From Acidobacteriota bacterium (lineage in GTDB: Bacteria > Acidobacteriota > Terriglobia > Bryobacterales > UBA6623), in contig WGMB01000020.1 of NCBI GenBank assembly GCA_016125275.1, forward strand, positions 1-39,000: DNA of 39,000 nucleotides. The letters run 5' to 3'. Shown one piece after another: positions 8,869 to 15,688 of the stretch. A model generated the notes under the pieces. It was not told the origin of the DNA. It made no database searches and saw nothing but the letters and a program-made list of their open reading frames with translations. Each line of letters opens with the position of its first letter. Positions within the stretch are counted from its first letter, which is position 1. The position numbers and the translations under genes were made by a program.

Positions 8869-9063
8869 CTAGTCGGCCTTGGCGCACAGGCCGGGGGCGG
8901 TCTCTCGGACTCGATCGCCAATATGCACCGCCGTTCCTTCGATCCGTACCAGCCGGCGGCCCTCCGGAAAGTCCGCCAGCGCGATCTGATACGGCGCCTG
9001 CCCGGCGAAGACCTCCGGCGCCGCATGCACGGTCGTCTCGGAGTAGACGACGCCGATCCTCAT
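8869..9063 (-). CDS. Short DUF35/OB-fold protein lacking the zinc ribbon
   Basis: A 64-residue protein resembling the C-terminal OB-fold half of DUF35 (ChsH2-like) proteins: GVVYSETTVHAAPEVF, PYQIALADFPEGRRL and IGDRVR follow that family's pattern. Family members are normally about 130 residues and begin with a four-cysteine rubredoxin-like zinc ribbon, which is absent. Its ATG overlaps the thiolase stop (ATGA, 9060-9063), the usual coupling for thiolase-DUF35 pairs, where the partner forms a complex with the thiolase or acyl-CoA enzyme. It may stabilise the thiolase encoded just upstream. Confidence 0.7.
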   Translation of the reverse strand: MRIGVVYSETTVHAAPEVFAGQAPYQIALADFPEGRRLVRIEGTAVHIGDRVRETAPGLCAKAD

Positions 9064-10217
9064 GCTCCGAACACCCCCACCACGCAGCTCGCTCCGGAGC
9101 CGCCGAGGTTTTGGGTCAACCCGAGCCGAGCGCCGGCGATTTGGCGCTCGCCGCTTTCGCCGCGCAGTTGGCGGACGATCTCCACGACCTGCGCGGCGCC
9201 GGTGGCCCCCACCGGGTGCCCCTTGGACTTGAGGCCGCCGCTGGGATTGATGGGGCGGTCCCCGGCCAGAGCCGTGCGGCCTTCGAGCGTGGCCGGGCCG
9301 GCCTGTCCACGGGGAAACAGGCCCAAGTCTTCGAGCGCCACGAGCTCGGCGATCGTGAAGCAGTCATGGAGCTCGGCGACGTCGATCTCGTCCGGCCCGA
9401 CGCCGGCCATCGCGAAGGCCTTTTGGGCAGCGGCGCGCACGGCCGGGAAGCTGGTGGCGTCCGCCTTGTCCGCCAGGGCCAGCCGATCGGAAGCCTGCGC
9501 GACGCCGAGCACGCGGACGGGCTTGTCGGTCAGCCCGCGAGCGGTGTCGACCGGCGCCAGCAGCAAAGCCGCGGCCCCGTCGCTGATCAACGAGCAGTCA
9601 TACAGCGTGAGAGGATCGCAAATCATCCGGCCGGTGAGAGCCTTCTCCAGCGTGACGGCCTTGCGCAGGTGGGCTTTGGGGTTGAGTAGCCCGTTGGCGT
9701 GGTTCTTGACGGCCACGGCGGCCAAGTGCTCTCGGGTCGTACCCCACTCGTGCATGTGGCGGCGAGCGATCAGCGCAAACAGGGCCGGGAACGTCGCTCC
9801 CAGAGCCGCCTCATCGGCGACGTCGCCCGCCGCCGCTAGAATCTCGGCCGTCCGGGCGGTCGGCTGCACGGTCATCTGCTCCGCGCCCACCACCAGGGCC
9901 ATCTCCTGCAAACCGCCGGCGACAGCCGCCCAGGCATGAGCAAAGGCTGCTCCGCTGGAAGCGCAGGCCGCCTCGAAGCGTGTGGCGGGCGCGCCGTGGA
10001 CGCCTATCGCCGACGCGACCCAGGGAGCCAGGTGGTTCTGCCCGGTGAACGACGGCCCCGCGAAGCAGCCCAAGTAGAAGCCGTCCACGCGGTCGGCCTC
10101 GACGCCGGCGGCGGCCAGGCATTCCCGGCCGGCCGCGGCTCCGAGCTCGCGGATGGTCGTCTCCGGGAAGGCCCCGAAGGCGGTCAACCCGGTGGCGATG
10201 ACGGCGACTTCTCGCAT
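9060..10217 (-). CDS. Thiolase family protein (SCP-x/acetyl-CoA acetyltransferase-like)
   Basis: A 385-residue thiolase of the SCP-x/lipid-transfer type. The nucleophile Cys85 lies in AACASSGAA. HDCFTIAE (His284) is the SCP-x version of the usual NEAFA loop. GHPVGATG carries the catalytic His334, and Cys378 lies in SGASCVVG, so all four active-site positions are present. It should cleave or form 3-oxoacyl-CoA thioesters. The frame is open to 10835, but that extension is only the antisense of the sigma-factor gene; ATG 10217 gives the family-typical start MREVAVIATGLTAFG. It is the first gene of a likely six-gene minus-strand run. Confidence 0.9.
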   Translation of the reverse strand: MREVAVIATGLTAFGAFPETTIRELGAAAGRECLAAAGVEADRVDGFYLGCFAGPSFTGQNHLAPWVASAIGVHGAPATRFEAACASSGAAFAHAWAAVAGGLQEMALVVGAEQMTVQPTARTAEILAAAGDVADEAALGATFPALFALIARRHMHEWGTTREHLAAVAVKNHANGLLNPKAHLRKAVTLEKALTGRMICDPLTLYDCSLISDGAAALLLAPVDTARGLTDKPVRVLGVAQASDRLALADKADATSFPAVRAAAQKAFAMAGVGPDEIDVAELHDCFTIAELVALEDLGLFPRGQAGPATLEGRTALAGDRPINPSGGLKSKGHPVGATGAAQVVEIVRQLRGESGERQIAGARLGLTQNLGGSGASCVVGVFGA

Positions 10218-10292
10218 CGGGAAAGAAATTGCGCGACGATGATTTGCACGATTCGCGTGGATCGTCGTCATTCCTAGTGTAGGTGCGATGGA
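10218..10292. promoter_or_regulatory. Divergent promoter region between thiolase and sigma-factor genes
   Basis: This 75-bp gap separates two divergent genes and must carry promoters for both unless one is leaderless. It contains a perfect 7-bp inverted repeat, CGACGAT 10234-10240 and ATCGTCG 10261-10267, spaced by 20 bases. No canonical -35/-10 pair is obvious. An ECF-type promoter read by the adjacent sigma factor is possible. Confidence 0.35.
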
Positions 10293-10850
10293 ATGGCGAC
10301 GCTGATGGCGCCGACAATGATGCAAACGGAGGGTCGCCAGGCTCTCGAGGCCCAGGCGGCCGCGAGTGACTCCGAGCTCATCGAAACCCACATGCGTCGG
10401 GTGTTTCGGTTGATCTATCGCGTTGTGGGCAACGTTCCCGACGCGCAGGATCTGACCCAAGACGCCTTCGTGAAGGCCCTCAAGCGCCGCGAGCAGCTCA
10501 AGGACCCCGAGAAGGCGGCGCAATGGCTTGGCCGCATCGCCGTCAACACCGCCCTGGACTTCATGCGCCGCAACAAGCGCGTCCGCTTCGAGGAGATCGA
10601 CGTGGCGCCCGAGTCGCCGTCCGAGAGTCCGGAACAGACGGTGCTGCGGGACGAAAAGAGACGCTACATCGAGGACGGGCTGCGGCTGCTCTCCGATCGC
10701 GAACGCGCCGCCTTGATCCTGCGCGACATCGAGGGGCTGCCTGCGGTGGAAGTGGCGGCGCGCCTGAACTGTTCGCCCGCCACGGTGCGCTCGCACATCG
10801 CCAATGCGCGCGTGAAGTTCAAGAAGTACGTGCAAGGGAGGCGAGGATGA
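10293..10850 (+). CDS. ECF-type RNA polymerase sigma factor
   Basis: A 185-residue sigma-70 family protein with only regions 2 and 4. Region 2 spans about 35-100, including RLIYRVVGNVPDAQDLTQDAFVKAL and WLGRIAVNTALDFMRR. Region 4 spans about 125-180, with LSDRERAALILRDIEGLPAVEVA and the helix-turn-helix LNCSPATVRSHIANARVKFKKY. ATG 10293 is the most upstream start, but in-frame ATGs at 10305 and 10317 are also possible. Its stop overlaps the ATG of the anti-sigma gene (ATGA), so the two are coupled. It should direct RNA polymerase to a small regulon in response to an envelope signal released by the anti-sigma factor. Confidence 0.92.
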   Translation: MATLMAPTMMQTEGRQALEAQAAASDSELIETHMRRVFRLIYRVVGNVPDAQDLTQDAFVKALKRREQLKDPEKAAQWLGRIAVNTALDFMRRNKRVRFEEIDVAPESPSESPEQTVLRDEKRRYIEDGLRLLSDRERAALILRDIEGLPAVEVAARLNCSPATVRSHIANARVKFKKYVQGRRG

Positions 10851-11806
10851 GCGCCTTCTTCCTACAGCATCCTAAGGAGACCGACCTGGCGTTGTTTGCC
10901 GGCGGCGAGGCCGGTCCGTTCAGCCGTTGGCGCATAGAGCGGCACATCGAGAGCTGCTCGAGCTGTCGGCAGGCCGTCTCCGAGTACTTTCACCTGAGCG
11001 AGGAGCTGCAGCCGCTAGCCGAGCTTCCCGACCTCAACTGGAACGCCATGGCCGCGGGTATCGAGCGGCGGCTGGCCGCCGAAGGCCGAGAGCCCGCGCC
11101 CAGCCGGCGCGTTCCGGCCATGGCTTGGAGCTTGGCGCTGGCGGCGGTGATCTGCGGAGTGATCGTCGTGCGCCAGTCTCCTTGGGCTTCGACGGCCGCT
11201 CCGGAAGCGGATTTGGCGATGATGCGGGACGAGGTCGCTGCAGGCTCCTCGGCTGGTTCGGCGCAACCATTCTCCGAGGAGCGGAGTGCCGCTGTCTCGC
11301 AGCAGGAGTTGGCCCCGACGGCCCCGGCGGACGCTCCGGCGACGGCGGCGGCGCTCGAAAGCGCCCCGCTTCTGTTGGGTTCAGCCCAGTCGGAACCCCA
11401 GTCCCCGCCCTCAAGCAAGGCGAAACAAGAGCGGGCGTTCGACTCTGCTCTTGCCGACCGCGACCGCACGGCGCCGGCCGATGTGCTGGCCCCTGCGCCG
11501 CCGCCGGCGCCGACCGTGATGACCTTCAGCGCCGCACCGACGCTGGAACCGCGCGCTCGTCGCGAAACTCTGAGCGTGTTTGGCGGCGCAGCGCCAGGGA
11601 CCGCGGCCCCGGTCGGTGCGGCGATCGCCTCCGGAGGACAGCGCCAAGCGGCTCGCGCCGCGGCATCGCCCTCCCCGGCCGGGCTCGACATTCAACCGCT
11701 GTTCGAAGGAGCGGCCCAAGTTCGCGTGGCCGCTGACGGTTGGGTCAGCGTGCGTTCCGTGAGTGCGGAAGGGAGGGTGACGATCACCGATGTCTACGCA
11801 CCGTAG
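10847..11806 (+). CDS. Membrane-anchored zinc-finger anti-sigma factor
   Basis: A 319-residue protein. The cytoplasmic N-terminus has a ZAS-type zinc-binding motif, H33-x3-C37-x2-C40 (ERHIESCSSC), then one TM helix (about 90-108) and a long Ala/Pro/Ser-rich periplasmic region. A short conserved-looking C-terminus, LDIQPLFEGAAQVRVAADGW, ends it. Anti-sigma proteins of this kind hold their sigma factor inactive at the membrane until proteolysis or a conformational change. The start at 10847 is fixed by a strong Shine-Dalgarno (GGGAGG) and the 4-bp overlap with the sigma gene. The last 17 bases overlap the next gene. Confidence 0.85.
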   Translation: MSAFFLQHPKETDLALFAGGEAGPFSRWRIERHIESCSSCRQAVSEYFHLSEELQPLAELPDLNWNAMAAGIERRLAAEGREPAPSRRVPAMAWSLALAAVICGVIVVRQSPWASTAAPEADLAMMRDEVAAGSSAGSAQPFSEERSAAVSQQELAPTAPADAPATAAALESAPLLLGSAQSEPQSPPSSKAKQERAFDSALADRDRTAPADVLAPAPPPAPTVMTFSAAPTLEPRARRETLSVFGGAAPGTAAPVGAAIASGGQRQAARAAASPSPAGLDIQPLFEGAAQVRVAADGWVSVRSVSAEGRVTITDVYAP

Positions 11807-12959
11807 CTCTCCAACGATTCGCGCTGCCGCCTTGCTGGCGCTGGCATGTGGCTTGGTCGTCGAGGCCCAGACGCCGACGGGCTGGGGCGATCCAGCACAG
11901 GCGTTCGTCTTCCGCGCCGCCCCCGAGACCGCTGTCGAGCTGGCGGGCCGAGACTTCTCGCGGACCCAGATCAATGTGCGCGGCGCCGTGGCGGTCGTGG
12001 AGTTGCGGTGCCGGCTGACGCTGGTCAACCGCAGCGACCGCGTGCTGCGGTCGGTGACCCTTGCTATTCAGTCCGCGCCGGGCTTGCCGGGCGGCAAGGC
12101 CACGGTGATGGCCCCGTCGTTGGCCGTGGCGAAGGACGAAGAGTTTGCAGTGGACGTGAACCTGCGCCTGGTGCGGCCTCTGCCCGCGCCCGGAGCGCCG
12201 CTGGCGGAGATGACAGTGGACGGAGTGCTTTACGCGGATCTGTCGTTCCGTGGACCGGACGCCAGCGCCGCCCGGAGGCGCATGACGCTGTTCGAGCTCG
12301 AAGCGCGGAGGGACCGGCAGAGGTTGGCGGCGGTGCTAGCCGAGCAAGGCGGCGAGGCTTTGCGAAAAGAGGCTTTGGCGGCGCTCGATCGGCAGGCGTC
12401 CCAACCCGCACTGGAAGCTCGCCTGGCCGGCGGAGACGGTCGAGCGATCTCTCCGGCGGTCGAGTCGTCCCTGCGTCCGGTCGAGCTGGCCTCGCTGGAG
12501 GTGGACGAAACGCCGCTGGAATTGCTCGAAGGCGCGGCCCGGGTGGCCGGCGCCCGAGCAATGTCGCCGACGCTCGAGGTCCGCAACGTCTCCGGCAAGG
12601 CGATCCGCGATTTCGAGGTTGGTTGGGTCGTCAACGACCGCGCCGGACGGCGTTACGCTGCCGGCGCGATCCCGTCCACCGGCGGACCATTGCAGGCTGG
12701 CGACCGGGGGCGCGTGGACTCTCAGCGACTGTTCGAGTTTCGGACCGCCGCCGCCGAGCCCTTTGAGATCGGCGGCATGAGCGGCTACGTACGGCGTGTG
12801 GAGTTCGTGGACGGTTCGTTCTGGATCCCGTCCCGCAAGGCCTTGGATGCGGCGGCGCTGCTGGACGTGGAACCGCCTTCGAGCGAGGAGGCGCGCTTGG
12901 CGACGATCTATCGCCGCCAAGGGCTCCAAGGCTTGATCAACGAGCTAGGCCGTTTTTGA
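11790..12959 (+). CDS. Exported protein of a sigma/anti-sigma operon, function unknown
   Basis: A 389-residue protein with a likely signal peptide (AAALLALACGLVVEAQ, cleavage near residue 26). Two beta-rich parts (about 40-150 and 240-345) flank a helical, charged stretch rich in Ala, Arg and Glu (about 155-215). The beta parts carry 'LVNRSDRVLRSVTLAIQ'- and 'VRNVSGKAIRDFEVGW'-like text, reminiscent of immunoglobulin-like folds that describe protein-protein interaction domains, but I recognise no family. It overlaps the anti-sigma gene by 17 bp, so it is co-translated with it. A role in sensing the envelope signal, or as a regulon product, is inference. The 3' end overlaps the convergent PEP-CTERM gene by 15 bp. 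Confidence 0.75.
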   Translation: MSTHRSSPTIRAAALLALACGLVVEAQTPTGWGDPAQAFVFRAAPETAVELAGRDFSRTQINVRGAVAVVELRCRLTLVNRSDRVLRSVTLAIQSAPGLPGGKATVMAPSLAVAKDEEFAVDVNLRLVRPLPAPGAPLAEMTVDGVLYADLSFRGPDASAARRRMTLFELEARRDRQRLAAVLAEQGGEALRKEALAALDRQASQPALEARLAGGDGRAISPAVESSLRPVELASLEVDETPLELLEGAARVAGARAMSPTLEVRNVSGKAIRDFEVGWVVNDRAGRRYAAGAIPSTGGPLQAGDRGRVDSQRLFEFRTAAAEPFEIGGMSGYVRRVEFVDGSFWIPSRKALDAAALLDVEPPSSEEARLATIYRRQGLQGLINELGRF

Positions 12960-13637
12960 ACGGCGGCGCAGCAGCCCGAATGCGGCGATGAGACCGCCGC
13001 CCAGCAGCGCCATCGAACCGGGCTCCGGGATCGGGTAGGCCGTGATCTCCAGCGCCACGTCGTTGAAGTCCCGATCCGAGGCCACGTTCGAGGTCTCGAA
13101 CCAATCTTCGAACGCCACGATGTACGTATTCGGCTTGCCCACTACCTGGAAAGTGACCATGTGGTCGGCGCCCAACGGATTGAGCAGCGGCGAAGAGAAG
13201 ACGCGGCCCACCGAGCCGGCGTAGTTCGGGTCGGCCAGGGTCGAATCCGTGAAGAGACTGTAGATGCCGTCGGCGATGTTGGAATTGGCGGCTAGGGGCA
13301 GATCCAGAATGCTCTTCGTGTTGGGATCGATGCTCGGAGTGTAGGTGATGTCGTCACTGCCGTCGCAGACGATGCAGAGGCCGAAGCTCACCAAAGACGA
13401 AGCGAAAGAACTGACAGCCTTGACCGAGAACGTCGTGCCCTGAATCGTCCAAAGAGTGTCTACGGCGTCGGTGATGCGCACGTAGCCGCCGGGGCCATAG
13501 ATCGTGTCGAGCGAGGAGACCAAGTCCGGCTCACCCAACTGATTTGGCGTGACGATCGTGGTGAACGGCGCGGCGGAGCTAACGCTGGCGGACAGGAACA
13601 GGATTAGCGAAAAAATAAGGGCGGCAGGGCGCAACAT
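12945..13637 (-). CDS. PEP-CTERM sorting-domain protein with DUF4114-like domain (copy 1)
   Basis: A 230-residue secreted protein: signal peptide (residues 1-22), a central region, a DUF4114-like segment ending AFEDWFETSNVASDRDFNDVA (about 175-195), and a C-terminal PEP-CTERM tag. The tag is P204-E205-P206, a hydrophobic helix and RRRSKTA. Such tags are cut by exosortase and mark proteins for the envelope or exopolysaccharide matrix; no exosortase is in the window. It has Cys88 and Cys91 in FGLCIVCDGSDD, a stretch shared with the paralogue at 13888. ATG 13637 has a GGAGG about ten bases upstream. The SDRDFND segment is suited to calcium binding. Confidence 0.88.
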   Translation of the reverse strand: MLRPAALIFSLILFLSASVSSAAPFTTIVTPNQLGEPDLVSSLDTIYGPGGYVRITDAVDTLWTIQGTTFSVKAVSSFASSLVSFGLCIVCDGSDDITYTPSIDPNTKSILDLPLAANSNIADGIYSLFTDSTLADPNYAGSVGRVFSSPLLNPLGADHMVTFQVVGKPNTYIVAFEDWFETSNVASDRDFNDVALEITAYPIPEPGSMALLGGGLIAAFGLLRRRSKTA

Positions 13638-13709
13638 GAAGAAGGAGCCTCCGGGGCCTTACGAGACCACTGCTAGTGTACGCTTTACCGGTCTAGAATG
13701 GAAGTAGGG

Positions 13710-13733
13710 GTAGTCCTAGAATTTGAGGACTAC
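13710..13733. promoter_or_regulatory. Perfect inverted repeat upstream of the first PEP-CTERM gene
   Basis: GTAGTCCT at 13710-13717 and AGGACTAC at 13726-13733 are exact 8-bp complements around an 8-base AT-rich centre. The centre lies about 84 bases upstream of ATG 13637 on the minus strand. Position and spacing suit a dimeric transcription-factor operator; a transcript hairpin is the alternative. I found no second copy near the paralogous gene. Confidence 0.4.
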
Positions 13734-13826
13734 TCGGCTGAAATCGCTGCCCAACGCCATTGTTTTAGCCCTGCCGACGCTGCTTGCAGAGAGATCCGAC
13801 GGCCGAATAAGTCCATAAACGGACGT

Positions 13827-13857
13827 CCCCGGCGCCGCCGTCAAGGCGGGGCCGGGG
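13827..13857 (-). terminator. GC-rich hairpin downstream of the second PEP-CTERM gene
   Basis: A 13-bp stem (13827-13839 with 13845-13857, one mismatch) encloses a 5-base loop, 30 bases after the stop of the gene ending at 13888. Downstream on the minus strand there is only a short T-rich stretch (GTTTAT), so it is probably a terminator or 3'-end stabiliser. It is not a textbook intrinsic terminator. Confidence 0.5.
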
Positions 13858-13887
13858 ATTCGAGGTCCGGACGGGAAGAGAACCCTC

Positions 13888-14562
13888 TCAGGAAGCTTGG
13901 CGACGGCGGGCCAGACGGGCGATCAAGAGCAGCCCTCCGCCCAGCAGCAGGGCCGAGGCCGGCTCGGGCGTTGTCTGGATGTCGTTGCGAAGAAAGCTCA
14001 CTTGGACGACTAGGTCATTGTAGTCCCGGTCCGACTCCGGGTCGGAAGTGAACAGCCAGTCTTCGAAGGCCAAGGCGTAGACGTTCGGCTGACCGTTGAT
14101 CGAGAACGTCACCATGTGGTCGCCCTGGAGCGGATTGAGGGTCGGGTCGGAGTAGACCCGACCGACCTGAGCCACCCCCGAAGGATCGTTGAAAAAACGG
14201 AATAATCCAGGGCCTAGCGACAGCGTCGATTGGGCAAACGCAGTCAATGGTTGCATCGAAATTCCGTCCGCCGTGATCGACGGAGCGAAGAGGGTATCGT
14301 CCGATCCGTCACAGATCTGGCACAGCCCGAAGGCTTGGGTCGCCCCGGCGTAGCTCGAGATCGCGACGACGGACAGGATCGCGTCTCCCTGCCAGAACTG
14401 GTCGAGGTCGTCGCTGACGCGGGTATAGCCGCCCGCACCGTAGACCGTGTCGAGCGTGGTCGCCACAGCCGGCTCAGGCGAACCGAAGATCGGAGTGAAG
14501 GAGTCCGCCGGCAGGGCGGAGGCGGCCAGCAACAGAAGGGTGAGGAGGCTGGGGGGGCGCAT
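13888..14562 (-). CDS. PEP-CTERM sorting-domain protein with DUF4114-like domain (copy 2)
   Basis: A 224-residue secreted paralogue of the protein at 12945. It has a signal peptide (to about residue 19), the same DTVYGAGGY block, Cys81 and Cys84 in FGLCQICDGSDD, a matching ALAFEDWLFTSDPESDRDYND segment and a C-terminal tag starting P199-E200-P201 with RRRQAS at the end. The two genes are in tandem, 250 bp apart, each apparently with its own control region. Both are probably exported and anchored or released through exosortase processing. The order of conserved blocks is the same, so they arose by duplication. Confidence 0.88.
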   Translation of the reverse strand: MRPPSLLTLLLLAASALPADSFTPIFGSPEPAVATTLDTVYGAGGYTRVSDDLDQFWQGDAILSVVAISSYAGATQAFGLCQICDGSDDTLFAPSITADGISMQPLTAFAQSTLSLGPGLFRFFNDPSGVAQVGRVYSDPTLNPLQGDHMVTFSINGQPNVYALAFEDWLFTSDPESDRDYNDLVVQVSFLRNDIQTTPEPASALLLGGGLLLIARLARRRQAS

Positions 14563-14703
14563 GGTAATACTTGAACCTCTCGAGTAAGTGCGATTCGATG
14601 GGACACCCTTAGTCTCTGGGAGAGGCTGGGATCGGGGAATGACACGATCTGGTCAATTTTCTAGGGCTGCTCTGGTACGTTCGAGCTATCGGCGGACGCC
14701 GCG

Positions 14704-15678
14704 ATGAACTTTAGCCGCGAAAAGGACTGGCGGGCCGAATTGGCGCACATCGACCCTCGCGCCGCCGCCGCACCGCTGGGCCCGCACGCCGCGCGTCTGC
14801 TCGAAGCCAACGGACGAACGGCGGCGGCTGCGGCCGTCTATCGCGAGCTTTGTCAGCGGAGCCCCGCCGATGCGCGGCTCCAGCGCGAGCTCGCCGCCCT
14901 GCTGCGACGGTTGGGACGCTTGGTCGAAGCCCGCGAGGCCCTGCGGGAGGCCTGTCGGCTCGAGGTGGACCGGCTGGGGATCGATCCAGCCGACCAGGAA
15001 GAGGTGGCGGCCTACTTGACCGCGAGGGAGTGTGGGGACGAGGTTCCCGAAAAGGCCCCAGCCGCCTATGTGCAGGTGTTGTTCGACCGGGCGGCGGGCG
15101 ACCTCGATGAGCGGCTGTCGAGCCTGGAGTATCGCGGCCCCCAACTCCTTGTCGAGGCGATCGAGCGGCGCGTGGGGCCCGGCGCCCGCCTCGCCAGCGT
15201 GCTCGACGCCGGTTGCGGGACGGGGTTGGCCGCCCAGTTGTTGCGGCCGATGGCCGACCGCCTCGAAGGGATCGACCTGTCGCCCGGCGTCTTGCGCAAG
15301 GCTTCCGAAACGGGTTTGTACGATGCTTTGGCGGTCGCCGAATTGGGTTCGGCGTTGGCCGAGCGCAGAGGCCTCGCCCTCATCTTCGCCGCCGACGTCT
15401 TCTGCTACTTAGGAAATTTGGGGCCAGTCCTGGCCGGCTGCCGTCGCGCGCTCGGTCCGGCAGGGCTGCTTGCGTTTTCGGTCGAGGCCGCCGCCGCCCC
15501 GAGGGACGGAATAGGATACCGGCTTGGCGCTTCCGGGCGCTACGCCCACGCCGAAGCCTACTTGCGGGCAAGTCTGGCCGAAGCCGGATTCGAGGAGATC
15601 TCCATCGAGTCGGCCGTCGTGCGCCGCGAGGCAGGACGGCCCGTCGACTCCCTTCTCGGCCTGGCAGCGCTTCCCTAA
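14704..15678 (+). CDS. TPR-containing class I SAM methyltransferase
   Basis: A 324-residue protein. Residues about 25-90 form a helical repeat pair of TPR type (LLEANGRTAAAAAVYREL, then a second helix pair rich in Ala/Arg). A linker AAYVQVLFDRAAGDLDERL follows, seen in TPR-methyltransferases, then a Rossmann domain. Motif I is VLDAGCGTG (about 166-174), with the acidic EGIDLS strand end at 188-193. The substrate is unknown; the TPR part may recruit it or a partner. It stands between the PEP-CTERM gene (divergent) and the symporter gene (convergent, 10 bases apart). Confidence 0.82.
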   Translation: MNFSREKDWRAELAHIDPRAAAAPLGPHAARLLEANGRTAAAAAVYRELCQRSPADARLQRELAALLRRLGRLVEAREALREACRLEVDRLGIDPADQEEVAAYLTARECGDEVPEKAPAAYVQVLFDRAAGDLDERLSSLEYRGPQLLVEAIERRVGPGARLASVLDAGCGTGLAAQLLRPMADRLEGIDLSPGVLRKASETGLYDALAVAELGSALAERRGLALIFAADVFCYLGNLGPVLAGCRRALGPAGLLAFSVEAAAAPRDGIGYRLGASGRYAHAEAYLRASLAEAGFEEISIESAVVRREAGRPVDSLLGLAALP

Positions 15679-15688
15679 GCGGTGATGC

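Noticed and set aside
10218..10835. Open-frame extension of the thiolase upstream of ATG 10217
   Set aside because: It is antisense to the sigma-factor gene, and the thiolase family starts at MREVAVIATG.
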